Below, one piece after another: positions 34,961 through 47,700 of a DNA stretch of 64,000 nt. Origin of the DNA: Cephalotus follicularis (Eukaryota; Streptophyta; Magnoliopsida; Oxalidales; Cephalotaceae); assembly GCA_001972305.1 (NCBI GenBank), contig BDDD01001650.1:1-64000 (forward strand), given 5' to 3'. Each line of letters opens with the position of its first letter. The stretch's first letter is position 1. The translations under genes were made by a program, and so were the position numbers. The notes below the pieces were generated by a model that was given only the letters and a program-made list of their open reading frames with translations, searched no databases and was not told where the DNA came from.

Positions 34961-35612
34961 GGGATAACTTTCAATTTTGGCCCTGAAAATATCCCCCCAT
35001 ACTTTAGTTTATTATAGTTTTGGCTCTAAACTTAGATATAAACTCACCACCGTTAAATTTTCTGTTAACAAAGCACGATCCATGCATCGATAAGTGAGAC
35101 GTAAGGCATAAGCCTTGGCCTTGATGACACAAATTAGTCAGGTGATAGAGAAGTCGATAACAATGATCTATCTAGGTGTTGCGATAGTTAGAGTGGTGAT
35201 GGTATTGTTGATAGTGGAGGGAAGGGTGATGATATTCGTGGCTGATGTAAGCAATCACTTAAATTAAAATCTAACGTCTAATTTATTCAGTTATTTTTGT
35301 GAAACAAAGATTGGTTATGCTTATAGGTTTACGTAACAATCGTTGTTTCATTTAATGTCTTACGTATGCACTTTTTTAACAAGAAGTTTTTTTGGATGAG
35401 CACAACCTCAACTATAGATATACTTTGTTTTTTCTAAAAAATAATTTTTTTTTTTATTTTAGAGTGATATAAGATGTGCCAACGGTGACTGAGTCCACCT
35501 AAAAATACCTCGTTTAACAAACAATTTGACGGAGTGGCAAGATTATAAACTAAAGTTTAGAGGACATTTTAGTAAAACAAAATAATTGAAGGGCAAAATG
35601 TGAACTTAACCC
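34961..35612. mobile_element. Non-autonomous DNA transposon of about 650 bp
   Basis: The left end GGGATAACTTTCAATTTTGGCCC and the right end reversed, GGGTTAAGTTCACATTTTGCCC, form an inverted repeat that continues with ACTTTAGTTTAT. No coding region. The target duplication is unclear. Likely MULE-type. Confidence 0.6.
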
Positions 35613-36389
35613 ATTAAAATTTCAGTGCTGGAAATCAGCAAATGGGACCTTACCACATTCTATTTTCTGTTACAGTACATCAGTATTTCCACATGGTTCC
35701 TTTCTTTTAAACAATCTTGGTAGTTGAAAGGGACTGGACAATGGACTAACCATAATTTGATTGCACAAATTGATAAAAATGAGTAAATGCTTTTGTCATA
35801 TAGGCTTTTGAATGGAATATAAGAACACATCTCCACGAGCTAGTATTGAGGTTAAGGCAACCTATGACGTGAGAAAAAATCAAAAGTGTGTACCAAGTAA
35901 GACAATCAAATAACTGGTGCATTCAGCTAATAATATGTATTAATCACGTTAAAATTAACAGATGTTGTATGTTATTTATCCAATAAACATTAATTTGACG
36001 TTTAAGTCATTTGTAAAATATTGATTTAGTATATGTGATGCATTAAATACACGTAAAAATCTCTACAATTTGATTGAGTTAGAGCATTGACTTTGCAAGT
36101 TGGTGTAGACGTTAAATTAACATCATTATAATGATGGTTAAGCATTATATGGTTTTGTCAATGATTTTCAACGTTTCCCTGTCTACAATTAATCTGAAAG
36201 TCATACAATATTTAGATAAAAAAATTCATACAATATAAATATTGCAAGTTGTGGTCTCTAAGGCCTCCCTAATTTTTGTTGCCATTATCATGAAAGCACA
36301 TTTAAGTCGCAAAAAGTTAAACATCTAAAAAAAAGTTCAAATATTTGTAGCCATGAAATCTTTTAAACTGGCTTAGGGAATATGTTATA

Positions 36390-36555
36390 CAGTGACGGAC
36401 CAAGAAAAATCGTAGACGGAGGGTCGAAATAAATTTTGTAAAAAACTTGAAGAGGTATGGCCAAATACCTTACTAAGACTTCACCACTTACTACAATATT
36501 TAAAGAAAAAATTGAAGACTGGGAGGGTCAGCCTCTCTACATAGACCAGCCACTG
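36390..36555. mobile_element. Possible hAT-type MITE
   Basis: Ends CAGTGACGGACCAAG and (reversed) CAGTGGCTGGTCTATG, resembling the CAGTGGCGGA ends of plant hAT elements. Flanks ATGTTATA / ATGGTATG agree at 6 of 8 positions. Non-coding. Confidence 0.4.
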
Positions 36556-38450
36556 ATGGTATGTTTATGGAACATATATGGTCGAAATTGGTTACAAACA
36601 GTGACGGTGAAAGAGGCAGAGGTGTTCTTCAAGTTTGTGATGCTAGTAATGGGAAAAGGATACATTGCTTTATTTTATTTATTTATATATCAAGTTTTCC
36701 ATAGAAAATGGCAATTGTAGAGAAGGGTTCTTTTCGTTGCATGCTGCGCGTGGATTGTATTGCAGGCGGCACTTCCATTTGCACAAAACGAGCATGCACT
36801 ATTTCATAGCTTTACCGTATGGCATATGCCCTTTCAATATAACTAGCAGGCTTACGTTTCCAAAAAAAAAAAAAAATAATAACTAGCAGGCTTTTGGTTT
36901 ATTACATGAAAGCCTGAAAGTTTAAATGTATTTCGTTTTGTTTCCTATTTACTTCTCTACTTCTCCTTCTCCCTATAAAACACCACACACACAAAATTCT
37001 TGTCACTTTTTTTTTTCTGTTCTAAACCCCTTCTTTCACATATTTTCTCATGATTTTAACTCATCTATTTCATGGAAGTAACCTCAACGTTGACTTCTTT
37101 AGCTCTTCCTTATTTTCATCAACTGATTGCCCATATAAAGTCACAATCTTTGTCCGTTTATTCTCCATTTATTATGTAATTAAGTTGTTACATATTTTGT
37201 TCCTTCATTATAGGTACTTATTTTTATTTTAGGATAGTTTCAATTCTAATTTTATTTGTAATCAGTTACCACTATTTGTAATCTTTTTAATTCCTTGTTT
37301 CTAGCTTAGTGTTCAAAGCCTTGTAAACTTGTACAGCTTATTTAAGCTATTCAATTGACAATATATGAAATATATAGTGCAAAATTATTTCCCTTCTCAT
37401 TTGTCAATCTCAAATAAAAAAGAATATGCAAGTAACAATATCAGTTGGGGTTAATGGATACGAGATATATTTTAACAATAGGTTACGATAACACTTATAT
37501 TTGATATTTAATCTATACATAATTATCAATGCATGCTAAGTTTTAAGTCAATTAAATATCTTTTATTTTAAATGTTATATAATTTGTTCATATATAATAT
37601 AATTTATTTAATAAAGTATCTATAAATATCTAATTAACTTAAAAATTAATATATACAATCAATATAAATAGAGTATTAAATCTAATGATTGATTTTTTTT
37701 ATATATAATAGAAATTACAGTTGTGATTTTTTAGACTTACTTTCATATAATTATGTAAGAGCGGCTCTCAGATACATCAACGCAATATAGATGTATAACT
37801 TATGAACGCAATTGCTAAATGCATAGAAAATTACTTTGAAGTGGCACTTAGGTCAAAGCGTATGTTGATGATATAATGAATAACCAAGAGGAAATAAAAC
37901 TAAATACATTTACAAAAGTAACGTTGCCCCCCACCCCCCCTCTTCCTTTTTTTTTGCCTATTTTTTTCTCTCTCAATTTTTTTTTTTTTTGCCTCGTTAT
38001 AGAAATCTATAATTAGAACAGTAAATAGGCCAAACTGAATAAAATATTTTGATATTCCAGCCTGATTTTTCTAAAATCGAACTGAGAACTGAATTCGCTA
38101 ACATGTCCAATAAATATCGCTCGAGTTTGTCTTGGGCCTCTTGGCCCCATATCATGACCTTTATACCACACCAATTAAGCCCATGAGCCTCAACAGAAAT
38201 ATATGTTTATGCTAGGCTTGCGGGTGGAAGAAGAAAATTGTGGGCTTTGCAGATAGGTCTGATAAGAAAGCCCAAAGGCCCATCAGGTAATATAGTGAAT
38301 TGAGATTTAGATCCGTCTTCTATGTGCAAAAACTCCAACTACATGTATAAAAAGAAATTGAAAATTGCAGTGTATAAATTGAATCTTTTATTTGCTATGC
38401 CCTAGAGAATATCTTAGCTATATGTGAAGCATCAACGGGCTTAGCTCTGT
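36556..38450. other. AT-rich intergenic DNA
   Basis: No gene recognised. It includes an A14 run at about 36860 between two copies of AACTAGCAGGCTT, C- and T-runs at 37930-37990, and at about 38085-38300 a segment also found, diverged, at 55180-55410. Confidence 0.45.
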
Positions 38451-39500
38451 TCATTTATAATAATATTATGTATAGGTCTATCAGTAGTAGTCCATTTGAA
38501 TGTGTCTATTGCTACAAACCCTATGCACTCATTGATCTAGGTTCATTTCCACCCCATGCCCAAAATTCTGAACTTGTTGAAACATTTGCCCAACATATCC
38601 ATGATTTGCATGTTGAGATTCGACGTAAGCTTATATGAGTAATGTAGATTTTAGATTAGCTCATGTCATGATTCGTGTTCGTCCTAAATGTTATACTAAA
38701 CATTCATTTAGAAAGCTTCATGCTCATGCCTTTAGTCCTTTTCTCATTACTCGAAAACTTGGATCTAATGCTTATGTGTTTGATTTTCCTCATCAAATGA
38801 ATATTAGTCATGTTTTCAATGTGGAGGATTTAACACTTTATCGAGGTACTTTTGAGCCTCATGTTTTGCATCATGGTGTTTCTACAGGTTTGCACTTCTA
38901 CTGTCTCTCCCTTCTCAGCTCAGATCAGATTAAGACTATCTTGAATGTCCAAAATCTTGCATCTATCGATGGTGGCTTTCGCCTCTTTTTAGTCCATTGG
39001 AAGGGACGCCCTCGGTCTAAAGATACTTGGGTCATCAAGGATGATGTTTGTGTGCAAGCCCTAAATCTTCTTGAGTGGAACTTGGAATCAAACTCTCCGA
39101 AGTCGAGTTCTTTTCAGCTAGGGGAGTATGACCCGTGACCATCTTGGTATTAGCTTGGGAGATTGAGCTGTAACTATTATCCGTGTCGTTTTAGGTGATA
39201 GACATGTTATTTTATATTAGAACTTATTAGTTATTTTTATAGTTTCTGAGATTATTTGATAATTTTAGTATTTAATTGCGATTAGGATTTTACTTATATA
39301 AATATGTGTAACAAACATTTTATTCTTAGCTGATGAAAGATATTGAATTGTTGAGAATACAAATATTCTGTGTTATTCTGTCTTCTTCCTCTGATTATTC
39401 TGTCCAGTCTTCTTTCCTTGTCTGTTTCTAATCCTGAAATTCTTGATTCTTAATCTCTTATTTCTTTGATTTGATTAATGTCGAAAAAATCTTTTATGTA
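38451..39500 (+). mobile_element. Ty3/Gypsy fragment: integrase C-terminus, chromodomain-like end and LTR start
   Basis: The frame at 38635-39138 contains the late integrase region (NAYVFDFP, NISHVFNVEDLTLYRG) followed by a chromodomain-like segment (FLVHWKGRP, DTWV). An upstream stretch from about 38480 fits the same pol region. It ends in a purine-rich AGGGGAGTATGACC, after which LTR-like DNA with TTATATAAATATG begins. Only the 3' end of an element is left; the beginning is missing, so it is an old broken copy. Confidence 0.75.
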
Positions 39501-40435
39501 TGCGTGCATATAGTTTGCATGCATCGACATTTTTAATTATTAATGTTCAATCTATATAGATCATGCATATAATTTTTCAGATCAATCGAATTTCTATGGA
39601 AATTTCATTGAATAAGTTACTTTTTAACAATATATGAAAAAAGTTTACACAATGACCAAAATTAGTATGTCTAGATGAACTAGTTAGAAACATTCTTTTG
39701 ACTTAAACATTTATATGCATGATGTGCATAGATTGAGCAATAAATCTAACGGTGTATTTATAAAATATTAATCATAGATATGGTAATTAAGTGTCAATTC
39801 ACGTAAGCTACGTGCATTGATATGCATAAAAAACATCCTTGTATTATACATGACTTACAAACATACTTTTTGGCTAATATTATTTAGGTAATTTATGGTA
39901 AACGAGTCGTATAGTGTTTGGTTAAGCTTTTGGAAGAACTTTTGTAAAAGTTGAAAAAAAAATCTGTTTTTAAGTTTTTTGAGTTTTTGGAAATTGATGT
40001 ATGATCTACACGTATAATTGTTATATAATAATAAAATAGTTAGAGAATTTATATTCTCTTCAAAATTGATATGTATGATCTATACATATAGATTATCAAA
40101 TAGAACAATCGAATTTGTAAAATATAACTTATAAATACGCTGTCTTTAGGTGATCCAGTACCTAAAATTGATTCAACATATAAAATAATCCAATAAAAAG
40201 TGAATATACTGGATCATCAACTTACAAGGTTGAAACATCAACTTTCTTATCTTTTTAGCCATCATTCACCTATATCCTAGTCTAATTGTTACACCCTAAG
40301 CTAATATAAATCAAATTATTTTTATTTATAACCAACAGGCCTTAAAAATAACCATGTTCCTTCGTTGTTACTCTATATAGTAACAACCATAGCTAGCTTC
40401 ACGATTCTTCTCGTTTTTAAATCTTGTTAGCATAA
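39501..40435. other. AT-rich 3' flank of the first aspartic protease gene
   Basis: Contains copies of a dispersed AT-rich repeat with GATCTACA(C/T)(A/G)TATA cores (about 39993 and 40066, and an inverted copy near 39540). The 3' UTR of the protease gene lies at its right end. No other gene was seen. Confidence 0.4.
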
Positions 40436-42409
40436 CTAGTTACAACCGTTAGTAGCAATCCCAATCTTATAAGCACGATTATTATAGAGAATGCCCAACG
40501 TCTGCTGCTGATAGTTACCAATAATCCCCAAATCACTGTCATTACTATTGCCCACAAAAGCCAAGCACGCTAGCGCCGGGCTAAACACGTATAAAATACC
40601 ATAGACAGCAATGGGCATCTCAACATAATTTGCAAAGTAGATGCTTATCGTAGGCACCGAAACCGTTGAATAAGCACTGATATTATAGCAAGTATCAAAG
40701 ATTGAATACGCAGGTGCTGTTGGATATTCGCTCATTTCCTCCCTAAAAGCAGTCCTCAAAGCCGAGTATGCAGCAGGCGGCAAACGAGTAATCACAGTGC
40801 CTGAATCAAAGATCGTGCCGGGGCACGAAAAAACTAAAGGGGAGATTGGTAAGAAGCTGCCACCAACTTTAATTCCAATGACGATAACCCCATAAAAAGT
40901 TGTGGCATACGAAAGTGGTCCAAATGGGGTGTACATGTACTGAATTAGGGACGGTAAAGGCCTGCTGTAGCCAAAAGTGAGGTAGCCTGTCGAGCTGGAA
41001 AATGATGGGAGGCAATAAGAGAAAATTCCTTTGAATTTTTTTTCGGTTTGTGATACAATGGAGACCTTGTCGCGGCCCAGACCGAGCAGACCGGCTGCCA
41101 AACCGAAGCTGCCTTCATTGTATTGGCCGCAACCAAATACAATATTGGGGAACTTGTACTTGAATGTTATGGCTAGTGTATCTTTGGCCAAGTATCCCAC
41201 GGTGAATGATCCGTCCCCGTATTCGATTCCATACAAGCATGTTGAGTCTAAGCAACCAGGTTCATTACCTGCACACACACACACACACTAAGCAATTAAT
41301 TCTCAAACAATACTACTAGAAGTCAATTCACATTTTTATATTGATCATTCATGATATATAAGTGTGTTTCATGGGAAATTCCCAAAAAGTTGATAATTAA
41401 ATATATCGAGACATGTAACATTATTATTTCTTACCTTATTCATAATTAATTCATTTTTTTTAACTACATATCTGAGTTTGATTAATTCCTAGATGTCCAA
41501 AAGCATGTCAATAACAAAAATTACCTGTGCCGGAAACGATTGTTTTGCATGTAGCTGAGTTGCACGAAATGTTTTTATAGGACGATGATTTGGAGGGGTT
41601 AAATATTGGTCCCAATTGCCGATAACAAAAACGAACACAGGGCAGACATTGTATCCAAGTAAGGTCACTTCCTGTATCCAATTCGAGCGAGAAATCTTTC
41701 TTTGGAGTGCCAAACCCTACTGTAGCAATGTAATTGCCCGTGCCTAATATGGCACCGTACGTGGCAGGGAGGGTAGCGGAGTCTTTCGATTTTGCAATAC
41801 TGTTGGAGATTTTGGAGTGAATAGAATCCACTCGAGCTTGGTCTAGGCGTAGGATCTCTTCATGAGAAGGAACTTTTACTTTATGTTGTTTGTGTGGAGA
41901 GCATGGTCCGTGCTTGTGAACTACTTTCAAAGTCGACTTTTCGTCAATACCTGAAATATATATTATATAACTTTGATTAGTATCCCACTACATGCAACCC
42001 AAATACAAGGTGCCTTAAGTAGAAAATAATAACATTGAATTCACAAAAACAATAGATCAAATTGATAGGTATGATTCACACGTTAAGTTATTAAAGAAAT
42101 TATCATTTAGGGTGACTAATATGAGTAGTGATTAGCTCCTAATATATTATTGTCCAAGTATATATGGAGACTCCTTTTAAGATACGACAGATGAGCACTA
42201 AGTGATGATATATATTAACCTTTGGTAGAAGGGCTGCAAACAGAAGATGATAGTAGAGAGCTCACTAGCACAGTGTGATGATGTTCAGCTTCTGCCATCT
42301 TTCTTCCTTCATGAGCATTAACCTTGCTCAAGGCACAAAGAAGGGGTAGAAGATGAAAAGAAGAAGAGAAGAGAAATCTAAAAGACATAGAGCAAACTGA
42401 GATTGCCAT
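40436..42409 (-). CDS. Plant A1 aspartic protease (nepenthesin/At5g10770-like), 482 residues, three exons
   Basis: Minus strand, exons 42409-42220, 41950-41525 and 41268-40436, all with GT...AG introns. The acceptor of intron 2 follows a (GT)n run. The product starts with a signal peptide (RFLFSSSFHLLPLLCAL, about 1-32), then a propeptide with HHHTV and KVVHKHGPCSPH, then the mature protease. The catalytic aspartates are Asp155 (DTGSDLTW) and Asp360 (FDSGTVIT). The flap-region GDGSFTVGYLA and the cysteine-rich insert typical of plant nepenthesin-type enzymes (CLPCVRFCY) are present. Length fits the family. It is secreted or vacuolar by signal peptide. A second ATG in frame 27 bases upstream (42436) arises from a small duplication and could add nine residues. 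Function within the plant (defence, development) is not shown by sequence. Confidence 0.92.
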
Positions 42410-42486
42410 GTATGGATTTTTTTGGATGAATGCCATGTATGGATTTAGCGTTCTCTTTTAATTGCATGTGTTGTTTATACTTGCAG

Positions 42487-42525
42487 GCATGCTGCACTAT
42501 CATATATTAGGCTTGGCTTTATATA
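42487..42525 (-). promoter_or_regulatory. TATA box and GCATGC motif of the first aspartic protease gene
   Basis: On the minus strand TATATAAAG (42525-42517) is followed, in the probable start or leader region, by GCATGC (42492-42487). The same order occurs in front of the other two copies of the family, which supports function. Confidence 0.6.
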
Positions 42526-44787
42526 ATTATAAGCTATGGGAGACACTATAGATTATAAATTCTGACACCTCATCATGACGTTAATCGTAACAAACAGCAC
42601 TATTTCATCGAGTTAGTGAAAGACTATCAAGTATACGAGGGTCATAAAAATAACGAAAATTTAAATGAGACTTTCTTTTTGGAAATTTACAACTATTGGC
42701 AAATGACAAGGTTGTTACTTTTAAGTTTAAGAGATCGCATTTAATTAATTGGGCATTTTGTCAAAGCATTTATTTATTTTAGTTTATTACGACTTAAAAA
42801 GCATTTAATAGATCTCTACAAGTGGACTAAAAATGGACCAAAGTAAATCTGTTTCAGGATACATATATATTTAGAAAAACAATCTAATACACCAGATATT
42901 GAATTTTATTTACAAAAGTTCCGTAATTGTATCTTATAACTTTGTGGTAAATAATCACGTAAATATTAGTGCACCACAACAAGTGTATTTTATGTTCGAC
43001 ACTTATATTAAGACTCATTTATGATTTTCAATCTATCAAATCATTGAAAATTATATATATAATCGAAATGGACATCTATATATAGTTCTTGAATATTTTT
43101 ATTTGTGTAATTTTATTAATATTTTTATATTAAATTTGTACACTTATTAATTGATTTTATTCATTTATGTTATTTTTATGAGATGCTTGAATGTTGTATT
43201 AAACATCAATAACATTGAGGATATATAAATATTTGTATAATAGTAATAATAATATATGTTGAATAAATATTATATAAATAAACAATTAATATTTAGGTGA
43301 TTACGTATAATTGTTTTAATGAACATGTCAAGTGGTGTACTTAGAGTGGGGCACTAAGTGCATTAATTTTTTTATTTTTTTTTACCTCCCCTGGATTGTT
43401 TCTCCATTGTTGGAAGCAACCAAAACATTTCGTCAACCTTTCTGATCAATTAGATAAATCGGGTGTTGGACATATATTTGACATAGTCCAATCAAAAGTT
43501 TGTCTTCCTTTTTAAGAAAATTTACTCAACGAAGATAAGTATGTCTATATACTAGTTTTTTCACACGTGTCTCATACATAACTCTTAATATTTATGTATA
43601 ACTTGATGAATTTACGTTATTTAACATCAATTGAAATTATTTAATTGAATATTTAATCACCTTTTAATAAGTATATAACTTAATTCTTGTAAATAATTGT
43701 GATAATCTCATTTTAATACATATACGATAATAAAGTATATATCTTTAAAATTTTGTAAATTATGTAATTATATTTTCATTAATTACTTTTCAATAATTTA
43801 TCCTTTTTACATCGTTATAGTTGAGATTACTTCCATGGAATAAATGAAAAATTATGAGAAAATTTGTGAATGATTGGGTTTAGAAGAGTGTTGATTTTTA
43901 TTTTGGTCTAAGCGAAATAAATAAACAGGAAAAAAAATGGCCAAGAAATGTTTGATGTAAGGTCTTATATATATATTGAGAATGAAAAGAAAAAATTTAT
44001 GGGAGAATGGTGAATGAAATCTTGATTCTACAAGGAGAAAATATAGAAAAGGGGTATCACGTTGTACAAATTATAGAAGATTATTCCAAAGGAGAAAATA
44101 TAATTTGAACAAATTATATTTGCACATCTTTGTAATTTTGATTCATTATATTTGTACCAAATTGAAAAGGAGAAAATATAATTTGTACATATTTATAAAT
44201 CACGCAAGTCAATTTTAAATGTAATCGAACATATATAAGTATGCAATTTAAATAAGCAACTCTTTTAACTACATATGTAAATATTATATAACAGTTAGAT
44301 TTATTATTTCTAAATAGCATATATATCTGATAGACTTGAAAATTTGCATGAATGATCTACAAAGATAGTATATAAAATTCAAAGATCCAATATAAAAAAT
44401 ATAATTCACATATTGACTTATTAAGGAGACAATAGAGAGAGACTGAAATTTTTTTTGCTATATAATATACAAGTCTTGTATATTATATAGCAAAACATAT
44501 ATATAATGTATATGAGCTTAACCTATATACAATGTCAATGTACATAGCTTAGGTGCATAATCACTCCAATTAAGTGATTTGTAATTTATATTTTTCAAAT
44601 CTAATTATTGGATTCAAAATTCAATAAATACAGATCACTCATACAAATTTTTAAGTCAATTGGATATCTATTGATCTTGTATTAAATATGTTAATCTTTT
44701 ATTATTTATGAGTAAATTATAAAATGATTAATTTTTCTATATGCAGATAAAATAGTTAAAAATATTCAATTGAATTTAAAATTTACT
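42526..44787. other. Upstream region of the first aspartic protease gene
   Basis: Parts of this AT-rich region are shared with the upstream DNA of the other copies: a stretch around 42690-42790 resembles 56041-56160, and GGGTGTTGGACATAT with CCAATCAAAAG near 43460-43500 recurs near 54590-54625. Beyond about 44330 it holds dispersed AT-rich repeats. No gene recognised. Confidence 0.5.
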
Positions 44788-44792
44788 TAAGT

Positions 44793-47700
44793 TGTGACGC
44801 CCGGACCCAGACCCGCTGGAATCCGTCGCGCCCGCTACGAGGCCAAGCCTCCCAATAGAGACTCACCTCATAGATTCAGCAGAACAGAGATTCAGAAAAG
44901 CATTTTAAAACAGAAGAAATCTTCAAAACATAAAGAAAACAGAAAAGTTTCTTGAAAAACTTGAAAATAATTCTAACTCTTAAAATTTTACGAAAATCGG
45001 GCATGTAGTATTCGTTTATAGGACTATGCCCCCTGTAAAGAAAAATACAGTTTGTAAAAACACACTTCCGAAGGAGGAAACAGTTTGTAATGGGCTCAGC
45101 CCTCAACAGACCACACTCCCGAAAGAGGAAACAGTTATAACAAGGGTAAATTACACAAAAACACCTTAGTTTTACATCCGTTGACACTTTAGCACCTCAA
45201 GATTGCAAAATGACAAAGTCACACCTCATTATTAACTTTCTTAACAGAAATTGCAAAGTACAATACTACCCTTATAAGTCATCGTTGACAATACAATACT
45301 ACTGTTCCTTTCTAGCGAAATACAATATTGCTTGCCCCATCCCTTACTCTCATCATTTTCTAGCAAAGTAGCAGGTCTCTTCTCTAGTTAAACCCATGTC
45401 GTTCGTTTTGTTCCTTTGACAATAGTAAGTACCCATAAACTTGTCTTCTTGCTTGTTGTGGAATTTGTGTGGTTATATACTGTGCAGCTGTTTAGTTGCC
45501 AACGCTACTGCACACCAATGAACAACCTGCAACAAAGCTATGAACACAAAGATATACCAACTATCGTCATCAAACACTCACAACGCAGCCTTACCCCCAT
45601 AGACACAAAATCAAACACACAACCAAATGAAAAATAAATTCACAAACAATTGTAATTTAAAAAAAAAGAAGAGAAAACAAGACCAAGCTCACAACGCCAT
45701 AGTTCCCACAAACAGCAGCCTCACAAACAAACAACCACTACCTTCTCCTCAAACAACGAACTGTAAAATACAAAAACAGAGCCAGCTACCGATACCATTC
45801 TACTGCCACTCCATCATAGCCCACCGCGACCAAGCGATAATAAACAACCATTCATCCCCTGCCTTCAATCGAAACACAGCCCCATATCCACCACCTCATA
45901 AGCATAACACCATAAACAGAGCAATCCAAACCATAGCCTCAACAACACCAGCGGCACTACCACATCACCTACATGAATTCGTTATCATCAACAAACCTGT
46001 CACAAACAAATTGAAACCGAAATCGCATCAACCACCGAGCGCCACCATGCCTTCAATACCCACTCAAATCCGTAGCTTCCGTTGTCAATAACACAAACTC
46101 ATAGCCGCAAAACAAAAACACCAAGATAGAGAGAATCTGTGAGATGAAAGAACAGGTGAGAAAGCAATAGAAACCAGAGAGAGTGACGAAGCCCACTTTT
46201 CCCCCTCTCCACTGGTGGGCGCTCTTGCTCCTGCCGCCAGCCCCCCTGCCCCATCCCTCCCCATAGCTCTGTCGGCTGCTATCTCCTTTTGCCATGCCCA
46301 ATCCGACAAATAAGTGTGTGTTTTAAGAGAGAGAGATCTGAAGGGGGTATTTTTGGTATTAACAAAATGTTATTAATATAATGCTGACGTGGCAGTGTAA
46401 AACTAACGGATTGACTAACAGAAGATTAACGGCAGGTGTCTAACTGTCTACCAAACAGCATCATAAGTGTCAAAGTTTCTGTTTTAAATCTTGAGGTGCT
46501 AAAGTGTCAACGGAGATAAAACTCAGGTGTTTTTGTGTAATTTACCCTTATAACAATGGGCTCAGCCCTCAGCAGATCGCAATATAAATAGAAAACAAGT
46601 ATGGGTTGGGCTCTGCCTCAACCATATTAACAAAACTTAAAACATGAATAGGGTTCAACCCTTTTTAAAACAAAAACAGAACAGTTATATAAACATATAA
46701 GTAATGCAGAATTTAAAACATTTATGCAATGATGGTATGCATATGTGACTCTGGTAGCATGCCCTATTATATGGTCTCACCTCAGCAGACAAACAGACTC
46801 CAGCTGACAGAGCTCAGCAGACTAACCTGTCAGAACTAAAAACAGAAAACAGAAGAGAGGGTTAGTCCACAAGACTAGTGAGATGGAACAAAAGACTCCG
46901 CAGAGTTTTGCTCGCATATAAAATATCTTTGCAGAAAGATATAACAAAAATGTAAAACAGTTAAAACAGAATCAAAATACAGCATCTGATTTATAAAACA
47001 GATATAAAATGACTTAAACAGAATATAAAATCAAAAACCGATTTAAAAATCGGTATTTCCAGAAATCAGCAGAAAAACCCAGATCAGTTCTTTCAAACAG
47101 ATTTAAATCCTCAGATTTTCATATATACATATATATAATGGTAACAGAGTTTAAACAGAAAAATATATAAAGATGCAATGGGTCTACTAGGTAAGGTTGA
47201 CGCCTGGGCCCCGGCGGGCCGAACGTCCAGCAGAACAGAAGGGCAATGATACCGTCGTATCAAAGCATCAGAAACAGAAAGTCTACTGTGTAGACAGTGC
47301 CTCTCATGGGCATCAGATATATATATAATACAATACCGAGATCCCAGAGCATCTAAACATATTTAACAGATTTCAGAAAACAGAATTTCAGATTTCAGAA
47401 TTTCAGAATACAGAGACTCATCCGAGTCATCAAAACAGATTTAAACAGATACAGAGATCGGCAGAGCCGTCAAAACAAATTTATACAGATTCGGAAATCG
47501 TTTTCTTATCAAATACAGATATAACCGAAAATAGCGTCATACTATGACTATAGCTGTGCGAGCATTTGAAAACAGTAAATGAAAGTTTCAGACATTAAAA
47601 CTTAAACAGATTTCAGAAAATGAACTAAAATCAAGTTCATTCAGATACAGAAAACAGATAAGCAAACATGCTCATACATTCATAACATTAAAACATTTCA

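Noticed and set aside
36820-36895. A14 run flanked by AACTAGCAGGCTT direct repeats, like a retroposed insertion
   Set aside because: Only about 25 bases lie between the repeats, too short for a SINE or retrocopy; slippage is a simpler reading.
38635-39138. Treating the 167-codon frame as a host chromodomain gene
   Set aside because: The upstream part is Gypsy integrase C-terminus and the downstream part is a polypurine tract and LTR, so it is a retroelement fragment.
45627-46301. 154-codon Asn/Thr/Pro-rich frame and an opposing frame
   Set aside because: Inside a non-autonomous MULE, low complexity, no domain.
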